Part shown: piece after piece, positions 1 to 12,416 of the stretch
Layout of the letters: each line of letters opens with the position of its first letter
How positions within the stretch are numbered: position 1 is the first letter of the stretch
Source of the DNA: Cylicocyclus nassatus
Lineage: Eukaryota; Nematoda; Chromadorea; Rhabditida; Strongylidae
Reading direction: 5' to 3'
Length of the DNA: 64,000 bases
Assembly (NCBI GenBank): GCA_958299035.1
Contig: CATQJL010000316.1
Coordinates: 32,119,441 to 32,183,440 of the forward strand
Made by a program: the position numbers and the translations under genes
Notes under the pieces: model-generated
Told to the model about the DNA's origin: nothing
Seen by the model: only the letters and a program-made list of their open reading frames with translations
Database searches by the model: none

Positions 1-194
1 GAAACTTGGTAGGTACATGAACACGGGTCTGCAGGGCTTAACTTAGAAGTTTCATTGAGAAATTATGTGACTGAAGATTGTGGCAAGCTTTTTTCTGAAA
101 ATTTCCCTCTATCAAGAAAATGGAAAGATGGGCAGAGATGACGAATTCGCGCGAGACTTGGTGTGTATATGCGCAGTAGGACTAAGAAACAAAG

Positions 195-364
195 TATGTA
201 AAATTATGAAAAACTTATGTGAATGAAGAGCGTGCTCAACTTTTTTCCAATTAGCTGAGCAATTGCCCACCTAATGCCCACCTAATTTGGAAAAAAGTTG
301 AGCACGCCCCACCTGAGGTGGGCAAAACTTTCAATTCACATAATCTTTTCAAAATTTTTACATA
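195..364. repeat. Small palindromic element (MITE-like)
   Basis: The outer arms (TATGTAAAATTATG on the left, complementary sequence near 336-364) and an inner 22-24 bp stem around GCGTGCTCAACTTTTTTCC fold into one imperfect hairpin. There is no coding potential. It looks like a short non-autonomous inverted-repeat element; the superfamily is not identifiable. Confidence 0.55.
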
Positions 365-800
365 AATTTGTTGCACACCTAAAGTTTACTACATGATGAG
401 ATTTTGGTTTCGAAACTCCTCCTCTTGTCTTTGTTGGGCCCAAAATCGCATCAGCAGCCTAGCTTTCTAAGACGGAAAGCGCGCCCCAATCAATCGATAC
501 GCGCGGGAATGGCGTCTCTCACTCCTATGACTGTGTTACTTTGATGTTTCGTTATTTTTTCGTCATTTTTCTTGCTTATTCTTCTTCATGTTTTTTATCT
601 TGATACAGGTGAGGATTAATTGGAGGAATTTGGGCGTTTTGGGCGCTTTTGAGCGCTTTTAGGCGAAGTGTGGATGGTGCTCTCGTTGCACAAACACAAA
701 GCATCGTTTTTGGGCTCAAGGGAGTATTCGTCAAGAATATTGGGTCAAAGGGGAATTCGTTTTGGAAAACCCCGTTTGCCCACCTGGTGCCGGGCCCTGA
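365..800. other. No feature seen
   Basis: No convincing gene, RNA or repeat structure was seen. The only open frames are short and lack splice or start context. Confidence 0.5.
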
Positions 801-1086
801 TCATGTTGCGACTTCATAGGTTAGATTCTCCTCTTCAAGAGCTTTCAAATAATATATAATATGTGGGGGATTCACGCCTGCCACGGCATATGCCCGGGGG
901 TGGAGTACCTCTCTTCACTCACTGGCGGCCTCCCGCCAATACATTGAAATGGGCGTGGTGAAGAATTAGTGAAGAGGAGTACTCCACCCCGGGTTAGAGC
1001 CGCAAGAAACATTGAATCCCCCACATATTATATATCATCTGAAAGCTCTTGAAGAGGAGAATCTAACCTATGAAGTCGCAACATGA
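801..1086. repeat. Palindromic element nested in a dispersed repeat
   Basis: The left arm starts TCATGTTGCGACTTCATAGG and the right arm ends with its complement at 1067-1086. The arms stay complementary through the ATATTATATAT segment and an inner GGAGTAC/GTACTCC stem. The right arm runs straight into the dispersed repeat at 1039-1545, so the palindrome probably arose from an inverted end of that repeat. Confidence 0.6.
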
Positions 1087-1545
1087 TTCATGCAGTTCTG
1101 AAGAAGTTATGAGCTGAAAAACGGTTTTTTACCCGCTTTTTTAAGAGCCTGGATCTCGGCGATGTTTCAATGGATCGGTACAGCTAAGACATATTCTGAT
1201 AAGGCAAACCTCACCCTACAAAACCTATGAAGTCGCAAGTGCGGAGGTCTTCAGCCAGCACATTTGTAACAGTGGAAAGATTTTTCACGATTTTTCATTA
1301 TTTTATCATTCGAAATTCTGGGTCTCGGCGGTCACTGCCTGGATCGACCAACTTTCTTCGCAGTACGTCGTAAGAAAATTTACTCAGTAAAATCTATAAA
1401 TTCTCGCTGAGTTTCACTTTAAAACACACTATTTTCTAAAAACGTTTATTTTAGATATTTATGCCGCTGTATACATAAAAATATGTTTTGAATGTCTCTT
1501 TTGCATTTGTTTTGCTTATTTTCCGCGCACCGGCGGCAACGACTT
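1039..1545 (+). repeat. Dispersed repeat family R1, copy 1
   Basis: This non-coding stretch matches 23,714-24,340 plus 25,014-25,060 over its whole length, with matching blocks such as CTATGAAGTCGCAA, CTGCCTGGATCGA and ATGCCGC(T/C)GTATACATAAA. Copy 2 is interrupted by a 671-bp TA-flanked element, so this copy shows the uninterrupted state. Function unknown. Confidence 0.75.
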
Positions 1546-1562
1546 GGAAGGATAGAAACAGT

Positions 1563-1690
1563 CGACGTTAACGCTCCCCCCTCCCCCCGTCGACGTTTTT
1601 GGGAGGTGAGTGTCCGACACTAACACCTTCACTTTTAGCCGGCCAGTGGTAGCTGGGACCACCTTCACTTTTCGTGGGCGCGGCTCATCC
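1563..1690 (-). repeat. GC-rich dispersed repeat R3, inverted copy
   Basis: The reverse complement matches 6,575-6,710 (AAAGTGAAGGTGGT twice, GTCGGACACTCACCTCCC, GTTGACGGGG), and a shorter copy lies at about 25,095-25,175. The two copies stand in opposite orientation on either side of the decayed gypsy element, and this one abuts its broken 3' end. Confidence 0.65.
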
Positions 1691-4600
1691 CATCGCACCT
1701 CTGATCACAACCCTTTCGGCTGACATCAGACATTGCTCCACGATTGACAATGTCTCTCTTCGATTTCGAAAATTTGCCAGTTCTCCATTTACGTCTGGCC
1801 ACTCTCCTTTCTTCACGTAGGTCATCACTCTTCGTAGCACTAGGTCCTTCTTCGTATAGGATTGCACATCTGATACCGTCACTGGCAATTTTCTTATACA
1901 GTTCTTCAACCTGTAGTTTACGTCGTTTTCAACGGTAGCTATCACGACATCTTCTTCGGGATTCTGATTCTTCTTCATCAACCGTGACAAGCCATCTGCT
2001 TGTCCAAACTTCGTAGTCTTGACATACTCTATGTCAGAATCATATCCGAGTAGAATTGTAGCCCATCTCATAAGGTTAGCGGAGTAGACAGGAATTCCTT
2101 TCTTATCACCGAAGATGGCTAGCAGTGGTTGATGGTCCGTCAACAACAGAAATTTTCGTCCAAATATGTATTAGGTTGGCACATAAGTTATGCAACTTTT
2201 TCCGTAACTTTTTTCCTATTTTATGCAGCAATCTCATTTTGTGGCATCATGTAGATCGTAATGTAAGCTGCAAGTCTGCGCAAACCGTCTGATTGATAAC
2301 GTAGTACAAAAAATCTAAGCATTTTTTGAAAACTGCTGAAATTCGACGTTTCACGATTTTTTGGCAAACATGAAGCCCTACCAAACCTGATTCAAACATA
2401 TGAAAAAGCAATTATAGGCAGCAAGCAGCTGGAAGTTGGCACATTGGAATCAGTGAACAAGAAATGAAATTTAAGCACAAATTGAAGTGGGGCGCCTTTG
2501 AGAAGTTGAACAAGTTAAATGCGTCAAGTTTTGAAGGAAATTTGTCAATAACTAAGATACGAAAAGTCAGAATTCGCTATAACTTTGCACTATAAGGTAA
2601 TCCTACGCGGTAAACATGAATATCATATTCATTTGTCGCTAAAATGAAATTCATCTTTTGATCTCACGAACGAGGCCTTTTCATGCGAAACCGATCTCAT
2701 TTTTGTGATCAGCATGTCAAATAAGCCCTATAGGCCAAGTTTCAGCAAAATTTGATGGATTCTAAAATTTTTCCCATAGTACCGTAAACCTACCGTAATC
2801 CTCACATAAGGTGGTAAAATTCAGCAAAAATGTGTGCATTAGGAGCTTACATCATATTCCTTAGCTTGCCAAAAATGAATATGCTACGTTCAAATAGACA
2901 AAAGTGGATAGGGGAACGAAAGCCGCCAGTTTGGGCCGCCTCCGCGGCTGCTGGTCCTGGAACGACATGCAACAACACTGCGAAAGGATCAGTTGGCCGC
3001 GAAAGTCGGCTCAAACTGGCGGCTTTCGTTCCCCCACCCGACAAAAGTTATATAAAAAAATGCATTACTTATGTGCCAACCTAATACTTGTGAAATTTCT
3101 TGACAGCGAAGACAATTCCCAACGCTTCCTTTTCGATTTGCGAACAATTCTTCTCTGCTTTCGTAAGAGACCGCGATGCATGCGCAATTGGCTTTTCGGA
3201 TCCATCAGGATATCTGTGCGATATCACGCATCCAATCCCATAGTCGCTGGCGTCCACTGCCACGACAATCTTCTGTCTTGGATCATAGTGAGCAAGATTG
3301 AGCCCACTTGATAAGGTATCCTTGAGCTTCTCGAGTGCTTCTTGTTGTGTTCGAGTCCACTCCCACTTCGAATCCTTCTTCAGCATCGCATCTAATGGTC
3401 CACGCAGATCCTTTATCTTCGGCATGAACGCCGCATAGTACGTTATCATGCCAAGAAAAACTTTCAATTGACTGACATTCTTCGGCTCATCCATATTCTT
3501 GATTGCTTCGATCTTCTTTAAGTTCGGTCTTCTGCCATTTCGATCTACTATGAAGCCAAGATATCGTATTTCTGGCTTGCCGAAAGCACATTTCTCTAAC
3601 CGAATCCTGAATCCATAGTCGGCTATCCTTGCAAAAACAGCTAACAAGTTCTTCATGTGTTCCTCTTCGGTTCTTCCACAAACCAAGATGTCGTCTAGGT
3701 AGGTTGCTACCCCTCGCAGACCACTGACCATCTTGTTCATACTATGTTGGAAAATCCCTGGTACCGTCTTGATTCCAAAAGGCAGTCTATTGTACTGGTA
3801 TAATCCTCTATGCGTATTTATCACGACCATTTTCTTCGTTTCTTCTGACAACTCGATCTGCAGGTAGGCGTCCGACAAATCTATCTGCGAAAGCACCGTG
3901 CCTCCATTGAGGGATGAGAATATATCCCCCGACAATGGCAACGGAAAATCATACGACTCCAACGCTTTTTGAGTCCAGTTGAAAAATAAGCACACACTCT
4001 CAGTTTTCCATTCGCCTTCCTGACACATACGATAGGAGCTGCCCAGTCACTGTGTGTCACTGGACTTATGACCTTCAGTTCCAATAGTCTATCCAACTCC
4101 CCCAACAGCTTCGACCGCAGCATGAGGACAGGCCTGCAAGCCTTGAACACTGGACGAACGTTTTCGTCAACTTTTATGTGTGCTTTCTCCTTCGTGCAGA
4201 GTCCTAAACCTTCCTTGCAGACTTCTGGATAGGTTTCCTTTAGCTTTAGAGCAATAACTTAAGTCTGCTCTATCTTCACTTCGGCAGCCATTCTGCTTAA
4301 GTAATAGGACATATCTTCGTTCTTCTGGATCCACTCCAGTCCTAGCAGTAACTTTTGAGGCGTCACGTATGCGTAGCCTTCGTTCCTGAATCCTTTGATC
4401 TCATACTCACACCATAGCTTCCCACGGACCTCCATTGAGCCTCCACTAGCGTTCTTGACAACCACGTTGGTATTTTCCAGTCGAGGAGCACCCATGCTTC
4501 TCCATGATTCGTTCAACAGTGTGATGTCTGATCCAGTATCTATCAGGAAACTAACTTGATGGCTATTCACTTTTGTTTCGATATACATGCGTGTAGAGTT

Positions 4601-5848
4601 GACATCCACCATCGCATTTGCAATCTTCGCTACGCTGTGCACACGACGTTTCGGTTTCGTCCGACTGCCGTTTTTACTGGTGTCGCTGCTTCTGTGGATT
4701 CTTCGTCTTGAATCTTGCTGAACAAGTGCTCTTCTCTCCGCCACTTGTTCGCAATACTTCTCTTTGTGACATGTCTTGCACTTCTTGCAAAACCACTGCT
4801 TCGCTTTGCATTCCCTGGCAAAGTGAGCTTTACCACAGTTCCAGCATTCCAGCTTCGTGGGTTCCTCCTTGCTTGTTGCTTCGACAATCTTCGCGCAACC
4901 AGCTACAGTCTCGCTATCCTTCTTGAGACTAAGGAAGTTTTCGCACTCCAGGTACAATTCTTGTAGCGACATCTTTCGTCCAGCCTTGTACTCCTTGTCC
5001 AGTACGGCTATAAGTCGCTGCCTGATTTGTGCTTCTTTTTGGCTCTTCAGGCCAAATATCCATGACAGGCACTTGATTCCATCGCTGTCGAGTTCGTAAA
5101 TCTTCGCCTTCTCGCAGAATTCGTTCACTCTTCCAGTATACATGAGGTAATCTTCGGAATCCGCCTTTTCCAGCTTCAAACACTGGTACCGCATAATGAA
5201 TTCCGAACTTCACATCGAACAGCTGCTTCAATGTTTCGACGGTTTCTTCGAATTTGATCGCGGTCACCTCCTTCGGTAGTACATGCCTCTGATATTTTTC
5301 GAAACTGTCTTTGTCGAGCTTTTCGCAGAGAAGCCTCACCCTAGCGTTCTCTGTCAGCTGCTTCGCATCTTCGACGAAGACTTCCTTGTAGCGGGCTTAC
5401 CATTTGCTGAAGCCCATATCCGCCTCGGGGTCGAAGTAGAACTTTTCGATCCGATTACTGAGCGCGGACATCATGTTCGGTACTTCCGATGATGTACTGA
5501 CTTGTCCCGTACCTGCAATGTGCTTCAGGAACATCTCCGTCATTTCTTTCCTTTCTTCTTTCATCAGCTCCCGGAAATTCTTCTGATCTTCTTTCATCAA
5601 CTCTCGGAGGCTCTTCTGGTCTTCTTTGATCAGCTCCTTGAACATGGCCAACATTTCCTCTTCGCCTATTTTCGCCATGTTGACTGATGAATTCCGAATC
5701 GGCTTCGCAGTTTTCTTCGAGTTAGTTCCTGATGTGCTTCGTCCGTATTCCGGCTACTTCTTGCTGGTAGCAGCTGCATCCTGATCGCCACTATTGTGTC
5801 CTTTAGTTTCGGACACTTCATCGTACCTTCGTCCGTTAAACGGCACAC
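1685..5848 (-). pseudogene. Decayed Ty3/gypsy-type gag-pol
   Basis: A broken retrotransposon reads on the minus strand. In order it shows a charged, coiled-coil-like Gag N-terminus (5.4-5.85 kb); Gag with a CX2CX3HX4C knuckle followed by further Cys/His pairs (near 4.75-4.86 kb); an aspartic protease with DTGS (near 4.53 kb); reverse transcriptase with YLDD at 3690-3701; and RNase H, whose first part ends at the mariner insertion and resumes at 2146 with a TDH motif and a linker typical of the region before integrase. The integrase itself is missing, since homology stops at the R3 repeat near 1690. Several frameshifts and stops separate the pieces (near 5.67, 5.4, 5.2, 4.26 and 4.03 kb), so it cannot make one polyprotein. 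The RT/RNase H type fits Ty3/gypsy; the exact lineage is not assigned. Confidence 0.88.
2171..3084. mobile_element. Mariner-type non-autonomous element in gypsy RNase H
   Basis: The terminal inverted repeats TTAGGTTGGCACATAAGT are identical over 18 bp and are bounded by TA at 2169-2170 and 3085-3086, the signature of Tc1/mariner insertion. The 914 bp hold no transposase frame. A second palindrome (about 2,908-3,043, GAACGAAAGCCGCCAGTTTG against its complement) is nested inside. The RNase H frame on the minus strand is continuous across the junction if the element and one TA are ignored. Confidence 0.9.
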
Positions 5849-6040
5849 GAGGAACAGAGAATATTTATTAGAAAATAATAGAACAGCAAAAATAAGAGAG
5901 GCAGATGAGTGAACAGACGAACTGACGATGGCTAACAGCGAGCGCCTTTTATAGTGCTCATTTAACGCGCAAAGAGGCTGCAGGCGCCTCAGCGAGGGCA
6001 GATCATACGAGAAAACAGCTGATCAGACACTAACACAACA
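5849..6040 (-). promoter_or_regulatory. 5' LTR/leader of decayed gypsy element
   Basis: On the minus strand this stretch has a TATA box (TATAAAA, plus-strand positions 5947-5953) and about 85 bases further on an AATAAA signal (5864-5869), immediately upstream of the gag remnant. A sequence of the same layout with matching blocks (TTAGTGTCTG near the start, CTATAAAAGG, AATAAATATT, AAGTGTCCG after the end) occurs at about 60.0-60.33 kb. The LTR boundaries are estimated because no second LTR is present. Confidence 0.6.
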
Positions 6041-6574
6041 GTGTGCATCGTGTAGGATTTGATCCGGAAAGGTTGGGAATAATTTTTGTAAATTTTTAAA
6101 AATTGTTCTTCATGTTAAAATGCGAATGCGCGCTGACATGGCGTAAAATTTAGCTCATGTGATCGTGTGCGAACGTGATTGTGCCTTTTCCTATGTTCGC
6201 TTAGAACTGCGGACCATACCCTGCCCAAATACCACATCGCCTGTTCTCTTCCCAGTAATCTGGAAAAAGCCAGCCCGCTGACAAAAATGTCATTAACACC
6301 TTCCAAGGCCGATTTTTCGATCACTGCCGTTTCGGACCTGAGTTTTCTCGCGTTGTCAAACTTACGACCCACCCGTAAATCGTATTGTCCGATTGTACTC
6401 TTTCTGAAACAATTTAAGAACATCTCCCCGGGAATTCTACCAGAGGGGTAATCGAAGACGCTGATTTTCAGAATATGATTTATTTTGAGCCCGAAAAAAA
6501 AAACTGGGGAAAAACTGCGAAAAAAATCTGCAAAAAAGAAAACTCTCGTGCCGAGCCCTGCTCACAGCCAGAGG
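6041..6574. other. No gene seen
   Basis: AT-rich non-coding DNA with homopolymer runs; nothing recognisable. Short open frames lack codon structure and splice sites. Confidence 0.4.
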
Positions 6575-6710
6575 TTCGATGGGGGGAGCTGGGCCCACCA
6601 AAAGTGAAGGTGGTTCCAGCTACCACTGGCCGGTCAAAAGTGAAGGTGGTAGCGTCGGACACTCACCTCCCAAAAACGTTGACGGGGAGTGGGAGGGGGA
6701 GGTGCGGGGG
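6575..6710 (+). repeat. GC-rich dispersed repeat R3, direct copy
   Basis: Inverted partner of 1563-1690, with the same AAAGTGAAGGTGGT / GGACACTCACCTCCC blocks. Together they bracket the decayed gypsy copy. Confidence 0.65.
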
Positions 6711-6944
6711 GAGGGGGTAGAACGGACGAACAAAGCTATCTTTCTAGGTCGAACTGTAACCCAACGGCCCTCTTTAGGGCTACAGATACGATGGATATTA
6801 AAAATATTTATAAATTTTATTTTAAAAATTTAAAATCCATATACCATAAAATCCAATACATTAAAGTGGGCTAGGGGGAGACTTTGGTAAGAAAAGGCTC
6901 CCCCACGGGCATAATTCGTAGGAGGCTTTAAACCCCCCACATAC

Positions 6945-7525
6945 TATATACTAGCTGGCTTACCCGGCTCCGCCGTATGTTCCGAATAGAAATTTCCATT
7001 TCTTAACCGATCCGGACCAAACTTGGCACACATACCCTTCGGGCCCCGGCGGGTGTCACAGTCCACTTTTCGTTATCGATCGATGTCGATTTTATCGATT
7101 TTTTGCAAAATTTGAGCTACGGGGCTGGGAGTTGGCAGAGGGGTGTAATCGAGCATGCTGATCACCCCCACGGGGGTGCAAAAAATCGATAAAATCGATA
7201 AAAGTAATGCACGATTTTAAAAACTAATATTGTATTCGGAATCCCCATGCTCACTTACCCCCCTGTGCCAACTCCCAGCCCCGTAGTTCAAATTTTGCAA
7301 AAAATCGATAAAATCGATATCGATCGATACGAAAAGTAGCCTATGACACCCGCCGGGGCCCGAAGTGTATGTGTGCCGAGTTTGGTCCCGATCGGTTCAG
7401 AAATGGAATTTTCTATTCGGAACATACGTACAGACAGACAGACATACATACAGACATACAGACATACAAACAGACATTCAGCTTTATATATAAGACTAGC
7501 GACCCTACGGGTCGCTAGCAAGTGG
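6945..7525. repeat. Palindromic repeat R2 with ATCGAT core
   Basis: The left arm (GTTCCGAATAGAAATTTCC, then CCGGCGGGTGTCA, then ATCGATCGATGTCGATTTTATC) is reverse-complementary to 7,250-7,515. The right end carries GACAGACA/CATACAGA short tandem repeats and a perfect short hairpin, CTAGCGACCC-TAC-GGGTCGCTAG. A single arm of the same family lies at 43,440-43,740, and its core unit (CTGGGAGTTGGCACAG) is arrayed at 40.8-41.6 kb. Confidence 0.7.
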
Positions 7526-8040
7526 GTGAGGGCAGATACTTTGAGAAACGCATATTTAACACAGCCGAAATCTACGCTAGTTCAGTATTTGTATCAGAAA
7601 TAAGTCGTTGCGCAGCAAACTCTAAATATAATCCCAATCAGTAGAATATTACAAGTTATAAAAAATAAACCTAAGAGATGAATCCTACTGCACCACATAT
7701 ATTGCACAGTCTGCTCTGGGAAGTTGCTAAAAATTGCTTTGCCGTGCTTCAGAATTTCCTTCGTTCGAAACCCTGCATGAACGCTACTTTTTCAAGGAAA
7801 ATGAGTTTTTTGCACACTTGCTCTCAAAGCAAATCATTTCTAGATTCTTGGAAATTGTGCGCGAAACGCAGACGAATCTAATTAAAACAAGTAAGGCTCT
7901 ACTGCGAAAATCTTCAGACTTCACCTCCGCTCAAGACCGAAATTGAATGCTCATTTTATTGCTGAAGAAACTGAACTTCACATCGAAAGCAAGTTTCTAA
8001 ATTGCTTATAATGAGGAAGAAATGAGACAAGAATTTTTCA
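7526..8040. other. No feature seen
   Basis: AT-rich intergenic DNA with no supported gene or RNA. Confidence 0.4.
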
Positions 8041-8640
8041 AACAAGACTTTACTTTGCGAACGTTTAATTTTACACTCCCCTCTCCCCTCGCTGTGAGAC
8101 TGAAATTGATTTTCCTTGAACTTGTTCGAAAGAATAAGTTTCCTTGATTTTTCAGAATTTGCAATGAACATGGGTTTCCCAAAATGGACTTTCAAGGCGG
8201 CCATCACTGCCGCCTTGCGCCGGAAGTGCCGCCTTACGATAACTCTCTTAAAGTTCAACCAGTTGAATTCTAGCTTCGATATTTGTGATCAGCTCCTCTG
8301 AACAACACGAAAGAGTTGTAAAAGTTCAAAAATCTATTTTTCAAAGAAGCTTTCTCTTGACCACTGGCGGTATAAACGCATTGCCCCGTTGTTGTCGCCG
8401 CACCTGCATAACTCTCTTCAGGTTGAATCTATCAAATTCTAGTTTGTATTCAAAATCGGCGTCCCCAGCGTTTTCTGAAAGCTTTCGGAAACTTCAAAAT
8501 ACTGCTTTTGAGTTTTTTTGGCTCCATGCCAGCGGCGATCTAAATGCAACGCTGGGTGTGCAGTATACTGTAACTCTTTTGAAAATCCTTCAACCAAGAT
8601 TTACATTAAATTTCTGAAAACAGCATCTTTCTAACTTCTT
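8041..8640 (+). repeat. Degenerate ~200-bp tandem units
   Basis: Three diverged units each carry a (G/C)GC-rich CCGCC block, then TAACTCTCTT, then a TTCAACC/GAATCTA block ending in AATTCTAG, TTCTAG or similar. Related blocks in opposite orientation occur near 21.87-21.93 kb. Non-coding. Confidence 0.5.
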
Positions 8641-8719
8641 ATGAGTTCGCTCAAACTATGCAGAATCTCCTGTCTTGCTATTTTTTGCATTATCGGGCAT
8701 AGATGACGAAGTAAACACC

Positions 8720-10225
8720 ATTTTGCGTCGGAAAAGGCGCACTGATTTAACTTCCTTCATGCCGTTACTATCAAATTTGAAGCTGATATCCAGAACAAGT
8801 GACTCCAAACTACCTAATTTTGTGCCCAAATCTTGCGAGCTTGTTAATTTTTTTCCAGATTTTTTAATCCCTCATAATACCTAATTAACCACCTGGCTCT
8901 AACCATAGCTATAGTGTCCTTACTGCATCAATTAATATCAAAGTCTTATCAAAATGATGGCACACAAAGTTGAAGTTCAAACAAAAGTTGCAGTCCATTT
9001 GGATTCCGAAATCATGCTCGGGTCTCATGATTCTTTAGAGGGTGGTGGCTATCCCGATTATGTATCCTAATGGCTATGTGCCTGCCTAATTTTATTGACA
9101 GGGTGGAAGCTGATTTAGAATTATGAGTAATTCAGAATTCGTGGTTTTGATTGCAAAGATCGTACTGACAAGGAAAGGATACTTGGTCGAAGTGGAGTTT
9201 GTATATAAAATATGTACTCTCTTATAGTCCCTGCGCTGAATCCAAATCTGCTTTCGGTATTTGCAAAGCGCTTCTGGGTGGGGGGTTATGGGAATCTTTC
9301 GAAATAAAAATCAAAACACGCGACTGCTAAAAATCATCTGAAAGTTTATATGCTGCTGCATGACGAAGGCGCAGTTTCTTTCGCGCGCGCCGCGTTCGCG
9401 CCCGCTCAATTAATGCGGCTTCTACGCCTTGGTCATGTAGCAGTCTTTAGGCTGTGAGCTCAAATTGGGTCATGTTTACTGCCAAAGCGCTTTAAGCAGT
9501 TAATTCCTTTAGCCTAATAAAATTACGCCAGTCATTACACACCTTTCAAGCTCCGGACTTCGATACTTCTTATTACCTTAGCCAAATCATTAAATTTTTG
9601 CCCTATAAAATCCCATAACTTCCCTTCCACAAGCGCTTTGCAGATAATGAAAGCAGATTAGGGATCAGCGTTCCATGCTCTATAAGACAGCATATACTTC
9701 ATATGGAAAACCACTTCGACTAAGTATCCTTACCTTGTGAGAGCTAAACTATTGTAAAGCTATAACTGTTTAGCATGAAGTTCAACGCACTCGAAATTCA
9801 AGAAAATACAACCTAAGTTTTTTGATGATCGGTAACAGAACAGCACTAAATTGCCGGATTTAAAATAGAGCGCGTCCATCCCACCAAGATAGCACCAGGT
9901 TCTCAAATTTGCCTAAAATTTGGCTCAGGGGGGGGGCGAGGGTTATTCGATCATACTGCACATCACACCTGTTTCATAAGTAACGCCATCCTGTGAGCGT
10001 TACTGTGGCCATATTTAGGGGGTCAGAATTACGTTCCTCTAAACTTCGCCTAGAGAGTTATTCAGCCCGCTGAACATGAATATCGTATTGATTTTTCAAG
10101 ATAGCGCCGTTTTATTGGGTTGCGTTGTGCACGGTGTAGTGTGTCTAAGTTCCAAATTTGCTCACAACTTGCTTAGAAGGGTTTGGAAGCATGCTGATTA
10201 CAAATACCATGCTTGCTAGGCAACA
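8720..10225 (+). repeat. Left arm of large inverted duplication
   Basis: The reverse complement aligns with 11,780-13,880, for example GGCTCTAACCATAGCTATAG, CGGGTCTCATGATTCTTT and GCATGCTGATTAC with their complements. This arm lacks the 862-bp and 276-bp elements present in the other arm, so it preserves two empty insertion sites (TA at 8910-8911 and near 9,063). Arms are diverged but collinear. Confidence 0.8.
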
Positions 10226-11529
10226 ATACCTTATAATGGAGTTGCGGTGATTTGCAGCGTATGAAAAGACATGGCGCTACTCGGCTATACGGGCCCTAGA
10301 AGTCTTGCCATGGGTTTGAATTGAATTTTGTCCAAGAAGTTTTTCATTCCGGCTTACAGTAATTGTTGCAGTCTTATGTGTTTTGAATGCATTCCAGCTC
10401 TGCTCATCCTTACAGTTGCCTTTCCAATATCTGGGCCCCAAGATTTCAAAACCGCGAATTTTGCTCAAATTCTTTCTAGGGAGGTTAATCGACCCGCTAG
10501 TGCCGAATATCACATTGATTTTGCGTGGTAGCCCCATTTTCTGGGGGTACGGTAGGTATAAGGGTGGGTCAAAGCCACGAACTTCGCTGAAACTTCTGAA
10601 GAGTTACTTGACATGCCGATCACGAATATCAATGGATAAAATTAGATTTACCTGGAAACCGTTTAGAAGAATGAATTAGTCCACAAATGGACCTGTCTTT
10701 TATAGTGGTATCCAGAACGCGGAAAAATGTCTTTGTCGCTATTCGGCTAGCCGCCCCCAACATTTTGTGTCGCTCAAACGTGAAGGCTATCTGACATGCT
10801 GAGCACAAATACCACACTTCTTTCTCTACACAGAAACGCCTCCGTATGTGGTTACGGCAGATTCACGGTATCCAGATCACGATTTGCTCGAATCTTTGCC
10901 TAGATTACTTGGCACGTGGACATGACAAGCACACTAAATTCGCAAGTTACCGCAATTTTCTCGGGTTACGATGGATGTACGGCAGATGGCCCAAGATTTC
11001 AAGATGGTCAAAACGTCGTTAGGGGCGTATACCAGTACGGTGATTACGAATATCACAGTCATTTTGCATGATAAGGCCTTTTCTTGAGTATTTTTTTAGT
11101 CTATTGCTTGAAAAGCATGAAAGGGGTTTGTTTAGTTGCAAAAAGAAAATGGCACTCTCAAGAAATCAATGTAGTACTTAGGTTCAGCGTGCCAGTAACA
11201 CTCCTAGACAAAAGAGCAAATCTTTGGTTTTGACTTCATACCGTATATCTACCATCTAACTATATGAAAAGGCTCCACCTCGCCAAAAGAAAATGATTTT
11301 TGTAATGAGCATGTCGGAAAACGCCTCTAGTCTAAATTCCAGCCAACTCTATGTTTTGGACCCTTACAATATACCTATCGTAGCCACACGCGGAGGCGGT
11401 TTCGTGCCAAAAAGATGTGATTTTCTGATCAGAATGTCAGATGACCTCCCTGAAGAAAGTATATTACAGGACCCATATAACCGAATAGCGTCGTGTCTTT
11501 TCATACACTGTAAATTACCACAACTCCAT
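10226..11529. repeat. Spacer of inverted duplication, degenerate tandem units
   Basis: Built of ~110-130 bp degenerate units with a recurring pattern: an AATTTGCT(C/G)-like block, then CTAGA.GAGTTA, then TGACATGCTGATCACGAATATCA, then a GATTTTGCATG-like block. Parts of it (10,228-10,320 against 11,440-11,545) continue the inverted duplication towards a centre near 10.8-10.9 kb. No gene. Confidence 0.5.
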
Positions 11530-11776
11530 AAGGCCTAAGGCATACCCCACGCGATTCGGCCGAATCGCCACTTTCACGCGACTTGGCGATTTGCCAAATT
11601 TCTATAAATATATCATGCGCACTTCTCGGAAGCACATTTGGGTAGCTTGTGTAAGTTGTTGCAAGCAGAGCAAGTTCTGACCAAAGGCAGCGCCTTAACG
11701 AGAAATTACGAAGAATCGCTGTTGTGCCAAAACGCGCAGCGACCGGAATCGAGCAAGGCATGCCTTAGGCCTAAGG
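11530..11776. mobile_element. Short palindrome-ended insertion
   Basis: The ends AAGGCCTAAGGCAT and ATGCCTTAGGCCTAAGG are inverted repeats. The matching place in the other duplicate (about 10,228) lacks these ~245 bp, which supports a late insertion. Superfamily unknown. Confidence 0.5.
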
Positions 11777-12416
11777 CGTTGTTGCCTAGCAAGCATGGTA
11801 TTCGTAATCAGCATGCTTCAAAACCCTTCTAGGCAAAGTTGTGAGCAAATTTGGAACTTTGACATATCTACCGTGCACAACGCAACCCAATAAAACGGCG
11901 CTATCTTGAAAAATCAATACGATATTCATGTTCAGCGGGCTAAATAACTCTCTAGGCGAAGTTTAGAGGAACGTAATTTTGACTCCCTACAGTATGGCCA
12001 CAGTAACGCTCACAAAATGGCGTTACGTATGAAACAAGTGTGATGTGCAGTATGATCGAATAACCCTCGTCCCTCTTCCCCCCCCCCCTGAGCCAAATTT
12101 CAGGCAAATTTGAAACCTGGTGCTATCTTGGTGGGACTGGATATCGCGCTCTATTCGAAATCCGGCAATTTAGTGCCCTTCTGTTACCGGATATCAAAAG
12201 ATTAAGTTGTTCTCTTAAATTTTGAGTGAGTTGAACTTCATGCTAAACAATTATAATTTTACAATAGTCTAGCTCTCAGTACGGTCTTTACAATACGCCA
12301 GGGATTTTTCTGATCCTTGGTAAAAAAAACCACGAGTTCTGAGTTACCCATTGTCCGGAATCAATTCCCATCCTGTCATTAAAATTAGTCACGTCACGCA
12401 CATAGTCATTAGGATA

